Positions 7,459 through 14,581 of a stretch of 15,957 nt of DNA are shown here, one piece after another. Source of the stretch: Desulfobacterales bacterium (GTDB lineage Bacteria > Desulfobacterota > Desulfobacteria > Desulfobacterales > JASFBJ01); NCBI GenBank assembly GCA_030149585.1, contig JASFBJ010000042.1, positions 1 through 15,957 of the forward strand. Direction: 5' to 3'. The first letter of the stretch is position 1. Each line of letters opens with the position of its first letter. The notes under the pieces were generated by a model that searched no databases, was not told the DNA's origin, and saw nothing but the letters and a program-made list of their open reading frames with translations. Both the position numbers and the translations under genes were made by a program.

Positions 7459-7602
7459 TGCGTTAAAAAGACAATTGCCGCGATGTTCCACAAGGTACTT
7501 ACCGCGGCAATCTGTTTATATTCAGCCTTACGGCTAGGACTGACGATCTGACAAAATAGTCACTGAGCATATTTCCTTGGAAATACACTTCTGATTAAGA
7601 TC
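7459..7602 (-). ncRNA. Structured spacer of the DGR template RNA
   Basis: The roughly 144 bases between TR and the RT start hold two hairpins. A perfect 9-bp stem pairs 7474-7482 with 7503-7511 (arms ATTGCCGCG and CGCGGCAAT) around a 20-base loop. On the minus strand a 5-bp stem with a GUAA (GNRA-type) tetraloop lies at 7523-7536. In Bordetella phage BPP-1 a spacer of similar length downstream of TR is part of the DGR RNA and is needed for cDNA priming. The same role here is inferred. Confidence 0.5.
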
Positions 7603-7707
7603 TCACAGGCGAAGCGGGAACCGATGTTCGTGTTGACGTTCCAGGGATAGTTGTTCAAGTTCAAAGCCCGAGAACCAGCAAGAACCCCGTTGTTCCAGTT
7701 CAGGCCG
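7603..7707 (-). repeat. DGR template repeat (TR)
   Basis: This 105-base segment matches 8146-8250 (VR) at 95 positions. On the minus strand it would read GLNWNNGVLAGSRALN and then NNYPWNVNTNIGSRFAC, with nine AAC codons. AAC is the codon type that adenine mutagenesis diversifies best, because mutating AAC cannot create a stop. It lies between avd and the reverse transcriptase, the usual DGR position, and is noncoding. Nine of the ten differences from VR fall at minus-strand adenines. Confidence 0.95.
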
Positions 7708-7727
7708 AACCATCGCCAGCCCTTGTT

Positions 7728-8114
7728 TCATTGTGCTTTATTGGTCTGTTTTTTCGGCGGGGATGGTTGATTGTTTGATTGCGACTGGATCTGTTTTATC
7801 CAGCCACCCAATAACCTGCCGATTTCAGCGAGAAGCTTACTCACGTGTTCGTAACTCTTGTGAGAGAGATACTTTCGATCATGCGAGAATCGTATCAGCG
7901 TTCTTAATTCTTCCAGGCAGATATCGATTTCATATGCCCCTTGCTTTTTCCGTTTTGATTTGTTCGTGCGGATGATCAGTTGATTCAGTTGCAGTACGCT
8001 GTTTTTGATTTTGGACGAAAGCGCGAATTTCTCGCGCTTCGGGAACCGGTCAACAACCGGGTATATGTATACCAGGAAGTCGTAAACCTTCTGATATAGG
8101 ATTAAATTTTTCAA
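7728..8114 (-). CDS. avd: DGR accessory variability determinant (Avd-like four-helix protein)
   Basis: The protein is 128 aa and very basic. Residues 1-112 show the Avd / four-helix-bundle pattern: YQKVYDFLVYIYPVVDRFPKREKFALSSKI, then LQLNQLIIRTN, EIDICLEELRTLIRFSHDRKYLS and SYEHVSKLLAEIGRLLGGWIKQ. Avd forms a pentameric barrel that binds the RT and the template RNA and is required for mutagenic retrohoming. The start is TTG at 8114: an in-frame stop lies at 8121-8123 and the protein contains no Met after residue 1, so no ATG is possible. The ribosome site is weak. The gene begins 21 bases after the target stop. The C-terminal tail is Gln/Pro/Lys rich and probably disordered. Confidence 0.9.
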   Translation of the reverse strand: MKNLILYQKVYDFLVYIYPVVDRFPKREKFALSSKIKNSVLQLNQLIIRTNKSKRKKQGAYEIDICLEELRTLIRFSHDRKYLSHKSYEHVSKLLAEIGRLLGGWIKQIQSQSNNQPSPPKKQTNKAQ

Positions 8115-8135
8115 GACAGATTACCAGATATCAGA

Positions 8136-9227
8136 TTACAGGCTGTCACAGGCGAAGCGGGAACCGACGTTCGTGCTGACGCTCCAGGGACAGTTGTCCA
8201 AGCTCAAAGCCCGAGAACCAGCACGAACCCCGTAGCTCCAGCTCAGGCCGGCAATAATCTGTACTAATGGATATGTTCCGTATCCATAGACTTGCCCTGC
8301 GCTCATACCTGAATATAGATCATGCCACTCCGGGGTTGTCCCCTGATCCCCCCTGGTTAAGAACTCGTTCAGCCATTCATAGACGTTTCCGACACAATCC
8401 ACGGCGTTCAACAGACTTATCGCGTTCACGACGTTTCCACAGGTGGTCCGGCCAGAGTTTGTAGTTGCTGACCAGGCGTTGACGTTGTCACCATCGTTCC
8501 CCTGCGGGCTTCCTTTTGCCACTTGGTACCATTCCGGTAATGTCAGCAGGCGTTTACCGGACATCTTCGCCAGCTCGATGAAGTTGTTACCGTTTAGTCC
8601 TTCGGTCCCGGTCAACGGCGTCCCGCCGTAGATAGATTTTGCTTTTCCAGCGGTCAGAATAGATCCGTTGCCAGACTGGAATGTAAGCGACTCATCAATC
8701 GAAGCCGTGTAAATATCAAACCAGAATCCAGACAAGGCTTTTGCCATCCCTTTTGGAGTACATTTCGGTTGGTTATAGAGATCCCAGACTGAATTAGGAA
8801 TGACTGCTCCCGATGTTACGTCGGAAGCGGTGATACTATTTCTGATCCTGCTATAGTGGAAGCCGCCAATCTTGATTGAGTTGCTGGCGAAGTAACCATC
8901 CGGCGCTGTTTCGTTCAGGCTGATCAACAACAAACCAGCGTCGGTGTTATTATCACACAGGTAAACGTTGTAATCGTTACCCAGCGTCAGAACACCGGTA
9001 TCCAGGGTTGTCACTTCCTCGTCAGCGGTAAACAGTTGCGCTCTCCAGTCATCACCTGACTTAAAGGGGATGTTGGTGTCTTCTTTTACGATGACACCCG
9101 TTTTGGCGGCATTGCAAACAAGAAACTGTTTTGCGAGACCGGCTTTGGTGACGTAGGCGCGAGACAGGTTGGCCGCGTTCATTCCATAGTTTGCCGGATC
9201 TCCATCTTTCCAGAGTTTAATTGACAT
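8136..9227 (-). CDS. DGR variable protein, FGE-sulfatase/C-type-lectin fold, probable tail receptor-binding protein
   Basis: This 363-aa protein has AAGGAG overlapping the previous stop, 5-6 bases from ATG. The N-terminal half (1-190) is unrecognised and may attach it to the tail. Residues about 205-363 match the formylglycine-generating-enzyme/C-type lectin scaffold of DGR targets: GKRLLTLPEWYQVAKGSPQG, VDCVGNVYEWLNEF, and the C-terminal GLSWSYGVRAGSRALS through NVGSRFACDSL. The last 35 codons are VR. The FGE fold here is a ligand-binding scaffold and not an enzyme. It is the last gene of the tail operon and first of the DGR, so it most likely sits at the tail tip and binds host surface molecules; adsorption specificity would change as VR is rewritten. 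Fold and DGR role are firm, receptor role inferred. Confidence 0.93.
   Translation of the reverse strand: MSIKLWKDGDPANYGMNAANLSRAYVTKAGLAKQFLVCNAAKTGVIVKEDTNIPFKSGDDWRAQLFTADEEVTTLDTGVLTLGNDYNVYLCDNNTDAGLLLISLNETAPDGYFASNSIKIGGFHYSRIRNSITASDVTSGAVIPNSVWDLYNQPKCTPKGMAKALSGFWFDIYTASIDESLTFQSGNGSILTAGKAKSIYGGTPLTGTEGLNGNNFIELAKMSGKRLLTLPEWYQVAKGSPQGNDGDNVNAWSATTNSGRTTCGNVVNAISLLNAVDCVGNVYEWLNEFLTRGDQGTTPEWHDLYSGMSAGQVYGYGTYPLVQIIAGLSWSYGVRAGSRALSLDNCPWSVSTNVGSRFACDSL
8146..8250 (-). repeat. DGR variable repeat (VR)
   Basis: It lies inside the 3' end of the target gene, ending 10 bases before the last base of the stop codon. Compared with TR: eight A-to-G and one A-to-T on the coding strand, plus one T-to-G at a non-adenine. 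Resulting changes are N to S (five times), N to Y, N to D, Y to C, I to V, and L to R at the non-adenine site. The coding-strand 3' segment (8146-8167) is identical to TR, as expected for the IMH region where cDNA synthesis is initiated. Confidence 0.95.
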
Positions 9228-9235
9228 GGTTCTCC

Positions 9236-9553
9236 TTATTGCAGGTTATTGATCAAAGCTTGAACTTCAGCTTTTGTCATTCCGATCTTGTTCAGTTTGC
9301 TGTTTGGGTTGTCAGCCAGTTTGAAACAGGTATAAACCTCAACTCCGTCAACCGTCTCAGTCATCACTTTTTCGTCTGATGCTGGTGAGTATGAGCTATC
9401 CACGGTTGAATCGAAAGTCCAGACTTGCTCGTCATCTGACAAGGCCTGAAGTTTTTGAATAACATCTGCCTTTGGCAGATCTCCAGATTGAGCCATGTTG
9501 ACGCACATGGTGACATCTGATTTTGTGGCTAATACAGCCGGTGCTCCACGCAT
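9236..9553 (-). CDS. Small hypothetical protein between tail protein and DGR target
   Basis: This 105-aa protein has a near-perfect ribosome site (TAAGGAGGAAAT before ATG 9553) formed by the stop of the upstream gene. It is acidic in the middle, with a possible compact domain at residues 40-85 (EQVWTFDSTV to DGVEVYTCFKLADN) and a C-terminal helix MTKAEVQALINNLQ. It is probably part of the tail-tip assembly or a partner of the variable protein, because it is tightly packed between tail genes. I do not recognise a family. Confidence 0.75.
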   Translation of the reverse strand: MRGAPAVLATKSDVTMCVNMAQSGDLPKADVIQKLQALSDDEQVWTFDSTVDSSYSPASDEKVMTETVDGVEVYTCFKLADNPNSKLNKIGMTKAEVQALINNLQ

Positions 9554-9562
9554 ATTTCCTCC

Positions 9563-10333
9563 TTAGTAGTTAATTAACACTAACAATTCGACCCCTAGCG
9601 TCTGCCCACAAGAGGAGCCGTCTCCGCAATAGGAGCCGTCTCCGCAATATATGCAGACCAGGGGATTTCCTTTTACCAGCTCGCCGTCTTTGATCTTGGC
9701 CACCTGGATTTTGAAGCTTCCCGCGGTAAAAGTATGTACGGCCACGCTGGCCACGAATATTCCGGCTACTCCTTTGAGCTGGGTAAGCACTTCATAGTTC
9801 GCGGCGTTTGGGACCGGCATGCTTTCGGCGGAAAAGTCGAAGGTGTATTCCCCGTCTTCATCATCAATAGTGATCGCCTTTTTTAACTGCCTGGCCAGAG
9901 CTACCGGTGCCAGCCACAGGATAAAATCGGCAGTGGTTGCAGCCGTGTCCTGATAGGTACCGGCGTGAACCAAGGGAAACCTGTTCTCGTCAAACGCTGC
10001 GTCCGCGTATGAAGGGATTTCAAAATAACTGATTTCTTCGGATGATCTATCGGCGTAGTAGATCAATCGTTTTCCAATTTGCACCACGACCGCTATGTTA
10101 CTGAACGACTTGATTTCCACGGTCCCGTCAGCCAGCCTGAACATGACAACAACATCGGTCAGGATATTGCCGTCAAGGTACCCACTCAGCAGGCGAGACC
10201 CGGATCTGAGGCTGTCAAGTGTCTTTGCGATCAAGTGTGAGTTCTGAAAATACAGTTCTTCCCATGAATTTTCGGTTGATTCAACTTCCGGAAGAAGCAA
10301 ACCGGGAGACGATAGTTTTTCTGAGAATGCCAT
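9563..10333 (-). CDS. Tail-tip/fibre-position protein with C-terminal Cys4 motif
   Basis: This 256-aa protein follows the gpI-position gene, where tail fibre genes lie in Mu- and P2-like phages. Residues 1-60 are helical and acidic, and 60-220 are rich in beta-type segments (DVVVMFRLADGTVEIKSF, GSFKIQVAKI). The C-terminus carries four Cys at 227, 230, 236 and 242 in CIYCGDGSYCGDGSSCGQ, followed by LGVE. The same spacing appears near the N-terminus of the 150-aa baseplate protein at 11996-12448. A metal-binding tip element is possible. No family is recognised; tail location is inferred from operon order. Confidence 0.75.
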   Translation of the reverse strand: MAFSEKLSSPGLLLPEVESTENSWEELYFQNSHLIAKTLDSLRSGSRLLSGYLDGNILTDVVVMFRLADGTVEIKSFSNIAVVVQIGKRLIYYADRSSEEISYFEIPSYADAAFDENRFPLVHAGTYQDTAATTADFILWLAPVALARQLKKAITIDDEDGEYTFDFSAESMPVPNAANYEVLTQLKGVAGIFVASVAVHTFTAGSFKIQVAKIKDGELVKGNPLVCIYCGDGSYCGDGSSCGQTLGVELLVLINY

Positions 10334-10338
10334 GGCTA

Positions 10339-10872
10339 TTAGTATGCTTTACAGGTTCGATAAAATCCGTGGTTCAGCCTCCGTCGGCAAAAACCACCGT
10401 CATAATATTGCAATACGGCAAAATGCCGGGAGCATCGAGCTGGGAAAAAGATAGCCAGCAGCTCTTTCGCTTGCGCCAGCACTGTATCATCGACAACCGA
10501 GATGTAAACCCGGACATAGTGAAACGGGTATAATGAGCTAAAATCCGGGTGATCTCTCATGTCTATGGAATCAATCGCGGTGATCGGGATAAAATTCTCA
10601 ATGATGGTTGTCCCGGATTTTTTCCCAGCGGTCGCTATAAAATTCTTGTATTGCTGCAAAAAAGCCTTTTTCAGACTGTCGTCAATCGCAGGTTTGATGG
10701 CCACGCTATTCCAAAGGATGACCAACCCGGTTTCAGTCGCGTGTTCAGCCTTGCCAGAAAGGAAGACCGTTTCAACATTTTCCTCAATGGCGGTACCTAT
10801 CGTCTCAGACAGACTGTTAAGTGCGTTTGATATCGCGTCGGATAACCACCACCTGAATTTCGTTAAAATCAT
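10339..10872 (-). CDS. Tail protein at gpI position (baseplate)
   Basis: This 177-aa protein has an ATG overlapping the stop of the baseplate J gene (ATGA), so translation is coupled. In P2- and Mu-like phages the gene directly after J encodes gpI/gp48, a baseplate protein connecting wedge and fibres, and size and order agree. Residues 1-60 are helical, and 95-150 (TTIIENFIPITAIDSIDM to YVRVYISVVDDTVLAQAKELLAIFF) alternate strands and a helix. The C-terminal 30 residues are basic and rich in aromatic and Cys residues. Sequence similarity to gpI is not obvious by eye, so the call rests mainly on position. Confidence 0.7.
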   Translation of the reverse strand: MILTKFRWWLSDAISNALNSLSETIGTAIEENVETVFLSGKAEHATETGLVILWNSVAIKPAIDDSLKKAFLQQYKNFIATAGKKSGTTIIENFIPITAIDSIDMRDHPDFSSLYPFHYVRVYISVVDDTVLAQAKELLAIFFPARCSRHFAVLQYYDGGFCRRRLNHGFYRTCKAY

Positions 10873-11999
10873 GAGATGGCCTCCACGGTTGTATCGGGAA
10901 CGAAAAACTTACCGGTAGGTAGGTCCATGTTTTGAGGACTCAGTCGAAAAACCATTTCAGGCCATTCGTCATGAAGCAGGTCATATAGAAAACAGCTTTC
11001 GTAGTCTTCTCCCCGTTCAAGAGACAAAAAATAATCACTAACCTGGCTGATAATCTCAGAGTCGGCTCCTCCTCCGGTACGGGAGACTGTAATATCGATA
11101 GACAGGGTTTCGGCTGATGTCAGGACGCCTTTGTCGGTTCTCATTTTCGCGCCGTTGAATGTATCCAGGGCGTTGTCCATGACTTCCTGAGAGAGCTGCC
11201 CGGATTCTCCGTAAAGCGAAAAGTTCAAGGTCGCGTCACTATCATCCACGCTGTCAAGCACGACGTGAGCGACGCCAGCTACGGTCTTCAGTAGTTGCTC
11301 ATAATAAAGACTTATGCCAAGCTCAATTGACTCCAAGGATATCAAGGAAAAAATCCGTTCCCGAAGTGTGTCATCGTCTTCTTTGTCCTCGCCAACCTGG
11401 TCGAATTCAGATTCCTGGTAAACGACCGTGTTAATCGGAAGCGCTTCCTCACAATCCCACTCCAGCCCAGTCGCGGCGTTATAGCTTTTACTGCAAATAT
11501 AGGTGACTTCGTTTTCGATCTCTGTGGGGGCAAGCGCCTGTACCTGGAATTGGAACTCAGTCTCCGCCTCTTCTACTTCAAGATCGGAGAGGACCTGGTA
11601 TCTTCTTGGTTCCTGCTCAACAATGTAAAAAACGTCTCCTTCATGGAGTGTCACGCCGACACCGCTATCTTTTGTGGCGGTTAGCGTGAGTTTGGTAAAT
11701 TGTCCAGGGTAACGGGTAAGTCCCCGGTCCTTCGCGTATTCATCCAGCCATAAGCCAGTCGCGTACTGTAAAAATAGTTGAGGTATGAGGGACCGAAAGG
11801 CGCTTTGCACAAGAACCCACAGCGCGTCAAGACATCTTTGGAAGATGGTCATAACAAGGCTTTTCCCGCTCTGGATCAGGTTTTCGAGAACAGTGCCGGA
11901 TGTCTCATCATCAATTTTTGTCGCTATAAAATCCGAATCATCCACTCCCAATTCTTCCATCATGGTGTCGATGGTTTTTTCGGACATTGTGTTTGTCAT
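10869..11999 (-). CDS. Baseplate J-like wedge protein
   Basis: This 376-aa protein belongs to the Baseplate_J/gp47 family of contractile-tailed phages, which builds the baseplate wedges around the hub. Evidence is the N-terminal helical segment followed by ATGLWLDEYAKDRGLTRYPG (about 82-101), a beta domain around 105-190 (LTLTATKDSGVGVTLHEGD), then DDDTLRERIFSLI (about 208-220), the typical 'D-x-x-L-R-x-R' block, and a VAGVAHVVLDSVDDSD segment leading to the C-terminal domain. Length is usual. It overlaps its neighbours on both sides by 4 bases, as expected in a tightly coupled structural operon. Confidence 0.88.
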   Translation of the reverse strand: MTNTMSEKTIDTMMEELGVDDSDFIATKIDDETSGTVLENLIQSGKSLVMTIFQRCLDALWVLVQSAFRSLIPQLFLQYATGLWLDEYAKDRGLTRYPGQFTKLTLTATKDSGVGVTLHEGDVFYIVEQEPRRYQVLSDLEVEEAETEFQFQVQALAPTEIENEVTYICSKSYNAATGLEWDCEEALPINTVVYQESEFDQVGEDKEDDDTLRERIFSLISLESIELGISLYYEQLLKTVAGVAHVVLDSVDDSDATLNFSLYGESGQLSQEVMDNALDTFNGAKMRTDKGVLTSAETLSIDITVSRTGGGADSEIISQVSDYFLSLERGEDYESCFLYDLLHDEWPEMVFRLSPQNMDLPTGKFFVPDTTVEAIS

Positions 12000-12448
12000 G
12001 TTTCCTTGTCTCCTTTGGTCAGATCCAGCGCTACCCGGATTGATTGAGGGTTAACGCTTTCTGTCTTTCCGGTAAAAACCAATTGCTTGGTATCGAAATC
12101 TATATCCAGGCTGATAGAGCCAAGCGCCACAGACCATTCATTGTCTTCCAGCTCGTCTTTCAACTGGTTGAGTAATAGCTGTAATTTGGCAGGATGAGCG
12201 TTAATCATCTGAGGTGTGTATTCGGTATCCCTTATCGCCAGATGTATGACCTGTGCGACAGCGTTTTCGTTGTACACATACTCAAAATCAGTTTCTATAC
12301 CGATATCCTGACCGCAATAGGACCCGTCTCCACAGTAAAATAAGTTGCTGCAATAAACGCAGGCGGACTCCGTTTTCATTTTAGGACCCAAAGCGACTGA
12401 ATCCCATTTTATGTCGGCCGCCCAAATATTCGAAGGAACCGTTGTCAT
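11996..12448 (-). CDS. Baseplate protein at wedge (gpW/gp25) position, with N-terminal Cys4 motif
   Basis: This 150-aa protein lies between the spike-side genes and baseplate J, the slot of gpW/gp25/Mu gp46. Residues 55-150 (NAVAQVIHLAIRDTEYTPQM, LLLNQLKDELEDNEWSVAL, VNPQSIRVALDL) could form a small alpha/beta domain, but I do not see a clear gp25 signature. Residues 30-46 read CVYCSNLFYCGDGSYCG, with Cys at 30, 33, 39 and 45, followed by QDIGIE. The same cysteine spacing is found at the end of the 256-aa protein at 9563-10333. Start and stop overlap the neighbours by 4 bases each. The gene is certain, the functional call is positional. Confidence 0.7.
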   Translation of the reverse strand: MTTVPSNIWAADIKWDSVALGPKMKTESACVYCSNLFYCGDGSYCGQDIGIETDFEYVYNENAVAQVIHLAIRDTEYTPQMINAHPAKLQLLLNQLKDELEDNEWSVALGSISLDIDFDTKQLVFTGKTESVNPQSIRVALDLTKGDKET

Positions 12449-12660
12449 AACATTTTACCGTCCGCTAGTGTTCCAACAGTAAGCGGGCCCCCGCCCTCTG
12501 GGCACGTGCCTGTTACTAATCCGGAAGCCGCGGAGACCACGCCATTTGTTTTAATCTCGTTGAAAAGCGCCTCAATCAAGACTTCCACTTTAGGGATGTC
12601 CGCTGTAATTCCGGCATTTGTCTTGTATTCCTGGATAACCCTTGATGCGTCTAATGGCAT
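12445..12660 (-). CDS. Small structural-operon protein, unknown role
   Basis: This 71-aa protein has GAGGAG close before ATG 12660, and its stop overlaps the next start. The N-terminal 40 residues are helical (SRVIQEYKTN, KVEVLIEALFNEI), and the end is Gly-rich (GLVTGTCPEGGGPLTVG), like a beta-turn-rich tip. It sits directly after the spike protein. It may cap or accompany the spike, as PAAR-like tip proteins do, but no PAAR signature is visible. Confidence 0.65.
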   Translation of the reverse strand: MPLDASRVIQEYKTNAGITADIPKVEVLIEALFNEIKTNGVVSAASGLVTGTCPEGGGPLTVGTLADGKML

Positions 12661-12669
12661 GACTCCTCT

Positions 12670-13314
12670 TTAAATAAGTGGCGCGTCGGTTCCTCTGCCG
12701 ATCTTGATGTCAGATAGAATACTATCGGCAAGTGTCTGTTTCACTATTTCCAGGTCAGTCTGGACACTGGTCAGGGTGGGGAGCGGCGCCCCCCAATTGT
12801 CGGATTGTCCGAGAGCGACTATTTTATCACAAATCGTTTGCAGTGCTGATACCAGTTCATTGCCGAGAACAGCCTGGTCTTCTCCTTCGCCAAGGATCAA
12901 TTCCGATTTCGCGGAAATCTTTGTGTTCTTCGCGTCCCGTATCTGTATTGTGTCCTTTTCAGGCTGAACCAGGCGATCAAGGTAAAGCACGGCGATAACA
13001 GTGGCGGTGCTGCACATCCAGTAAGGAAAATGAACCAGCACATAAGTCCCTTCGTTCGGCGGTGCCTGAATGAACTCTGACGATCCGGCCAGGCGGACAT
13101 TCCGTTTCACTTTATGTGTGTTATCGACAGAAAAATCGTGCTTGCAAAACTGCAAATCAACCTTCATGGCCGGATTGATAGCCAGATCAACGGACGCGCC
13201 CTCGTGGACTTTCTTGATAATGGCGTACCTGAACACATGGTACCCGGCCAACCCGGGGAAAAGACGCAGAATTAATCCTTTCAGATTTTCAAGTGTCAAT
13301 TGCTTAGCATTCAT
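12670..13314 (-). CDS. Baseplate spike/assembly protein, gpV-like
   Basis: This 214-aa protein sits between hub and wedge genes, as gpV (P2) and gp45 (Mu) do. Residues 20-125 contain an OB-fold-like beta region (HVFRYAIIKKVHEGASVDLAI, NEGTYVLVHFPYWM, ATVIAVLYLDRLV), and 130-150 (TIQIRDAKNTKISAKSELILG) have the strand-turn rhythm of a short beta-helical needle. The C-terminal helix VLGNELVSALQTICDKIVAL is a common ending in phage spike-assembly proteins. It would form the trimeric membrane-piercing spike beneath the hub. The start overlaps the hub stop by 4 bases. Confidence 0.7.
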   Translation of the reverse strand: MNAKQLTLENLKGLILRLFPGLAGYHVFRYAIIKKVHEGASVDLAINPAMKVDLQFCKHDFSVDNTHKVKRNVRLAGSSEFIQAPPNEGTYVLVHFPYWMCSTATVIAVLYLDRLVQPEKDTIQIRDAKNTKISAKSELILGEGEDQAVLGNELVSALQTICDKIVALGQSDNWGAPLPTLTSVQTDLEIVKQTLADSILSDIKIGRGTDAPLI

Positions 13315-14024
13315 AACGCTTTGTCCGCAAAGGTGATAAACATGGATCTGGTTTTACTATCTGTCCTGGCGATATCAATAATCTCCTCGGTACCATTCCA
13401 AATAACTGGAGTATACGGCCTGAACATCGGAACAATATTGGTCTCCACTCCCCCTTCAAATTCCTGTTTAAAGTAATCCATGGGGATCTCTACGGGCGAA
13501 GCTATAAATTTCCCCGCTGTCAAAAGGTGGAATTCCTGTTTTAACAGCATCATCGCCCAGCGTGCCTGGTCCAACTCAAACACCTGCCAAACCTGATCCA
13601 GGGCGTTTCTGATAGATCCTATAAACATCATATTTTGAGGCTTGGTCAAAAGAGGAGCCCCCTGTGTTTTCAACGAAAATCCAACTGTCGCCGCAATGGA
13701 CTTCAAAGACGATTCCAGGTTCACCCCCCGAATTTGTTCTGTGAACTCAACGTCCAGAATTTGCCTGACCGGCTCCAGAGCAACCACATCAAAGGTTTCT
13801 TTCGCTATTTGCGAGCAGCTCAACGTTTTTAAAAAGGTGATCCGATAAACGGTGTTCAAGTAACCAACTTGTAAAATCACATTGATTCCCTTCTCAATGG
13901 GCTCCTTCAAGGTCATCTTGGCTAAAGTCGGCCGTTGCCTTTCCTGATGGATCTGATAGTCGGTCACCTCATAAATCTTGTCTCTGGTTTCCAACCGACA
14001 ATATACATATGGATGATCAGTCAT
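13311..14024 (-). CDS. Baseplate hub protein (gpD/gp44/gp27-like)
   Basis: This 237-aa protein comes directly before the spike gene, the usual place of the hub. The N-terminal beta barrel (VYCRLETRDKIYEVTDYQIHQ, NVILQVGYLNTVYRITFLK) is followed by NLESSLKSIAATVGFSLKTQG (about 104-123) and a domain with SIRNALDQVWQVF, resembling the middle domain of late control protein D-type hubs. The length is shorter than P2 gpD (387 aa), so one barrel may be reduced. The ATG overlaps the stop of the upstream gene as TAATG. Confidence 0.65.
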   Translation of the reverse strand: MTDHPYVYCRLETRDKIYEVTDYQIHQERQRPTLAKMTLKEPIEKGINVILQVGYLNTVYRITFLKTLSCSQIAKETFDVVALEPVRQILDVEFTEQIRGVNLESSLKSIAATVGFSLKTQGAPLLTKPQNMMFIGSIRNALDQVWQVFELDQARWAMMLLKQEFHLLTAGKFIASPVEIPMDYFKQEFEGGVETNIVPMFRPYTPVIWNGTEEIIDIARTDSKTRSMFITFADKAL

Positions 14025-14581
14025 TAGTCGTATAATGGTTTAAGCAGTTTATTAATGGCATCAAAAAAACTATTTCCGGCTATCTGGTCCGCCTGAGCCT
14101 GGTTCGTTTTTTTCGCGATAGCCGCGGCTGTCTGTGAACTATCTGTCGCGTCAGCGATATTTTGTTCTGACCTCGTTTCATGTTTGTCCTGGGTGGTTTT
14201 ATAGAGCCCCATATCAAATGAAACGGTTATGATATGCTTTTTATATTCAGGCTCCGCCCGAACCACCTTGCAGTACACAATCCCAATAGCGTTCAGACCG
14301 GTATGGGTCAGCGACTGGATTTCATTCAGTAATAGCAGCTTATTTGTGAAATCTTTCAGCTTATCCTCCTTGGATCTGCTTTTCTGCCGAAACCCATGAT
14401 TATGAAATCTTGTATCATCTACAAACCAGACAACAGCCCTGGCTGTCCCTTTTTTAAACTTTGCCTCGTCTTTAAAAGCGTCTCTCTCAATGACATTGCT
14501 GATAGCGACCAGGATTTCAAACTTGATATCGCCGATCGTCAGCTTTGGGGTATCGGTATTAAAGTGATCAAGAATACTCAT
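14024..14581 (-). CDS. Uncharacterised tail-operon protein upstream of hub
   Basis: I prefer ATG 14581 (185 aa, MSILDHFNT); the frame can be extended to TTG 14647 (207 aa), which has a weak GGTGA upstream. Neither start has a strong ribosome site. Residues 10-125 hold a mixed alpha/beta domain (TIGDIKFEILVAISNVIERD, ARAVVWFVDD, LNAIGIVYCKVVRAEPEYKKHIITVSFDMGLY). The C-terminal 60 residues are Ala/Gln-rich, helical and charged. Its place before the hub is where tail completion or Mu gp43-like proteins are encoded, but no family is recognised. Confidence 0.65.
   Translation of the reverse strand: MSILDHFNTDTPKLTIGDIKFEILVAISNVIERDAFKDEAKFKKGTARAVVWFVDDTRFHNHGFRQKSRSKEDKLKDFTNKLLLLNEIQSLTHTGLNAIGIVYCKVVRAEPEYKKHIITVSFDMGLYKTTQDKHETRSEQNIADATDSSQTAAAIAKKTNQAQADQIAGNSFFDAINKLLKPLYD

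Noticed and set aside
7455..7493. N-terminal extension of the reverse transcriptase
   Set aside because: It needs a TTG start inside the 9-bp hairpin, while ATG 7454 gives the N-terminus usual for DGR RTs.
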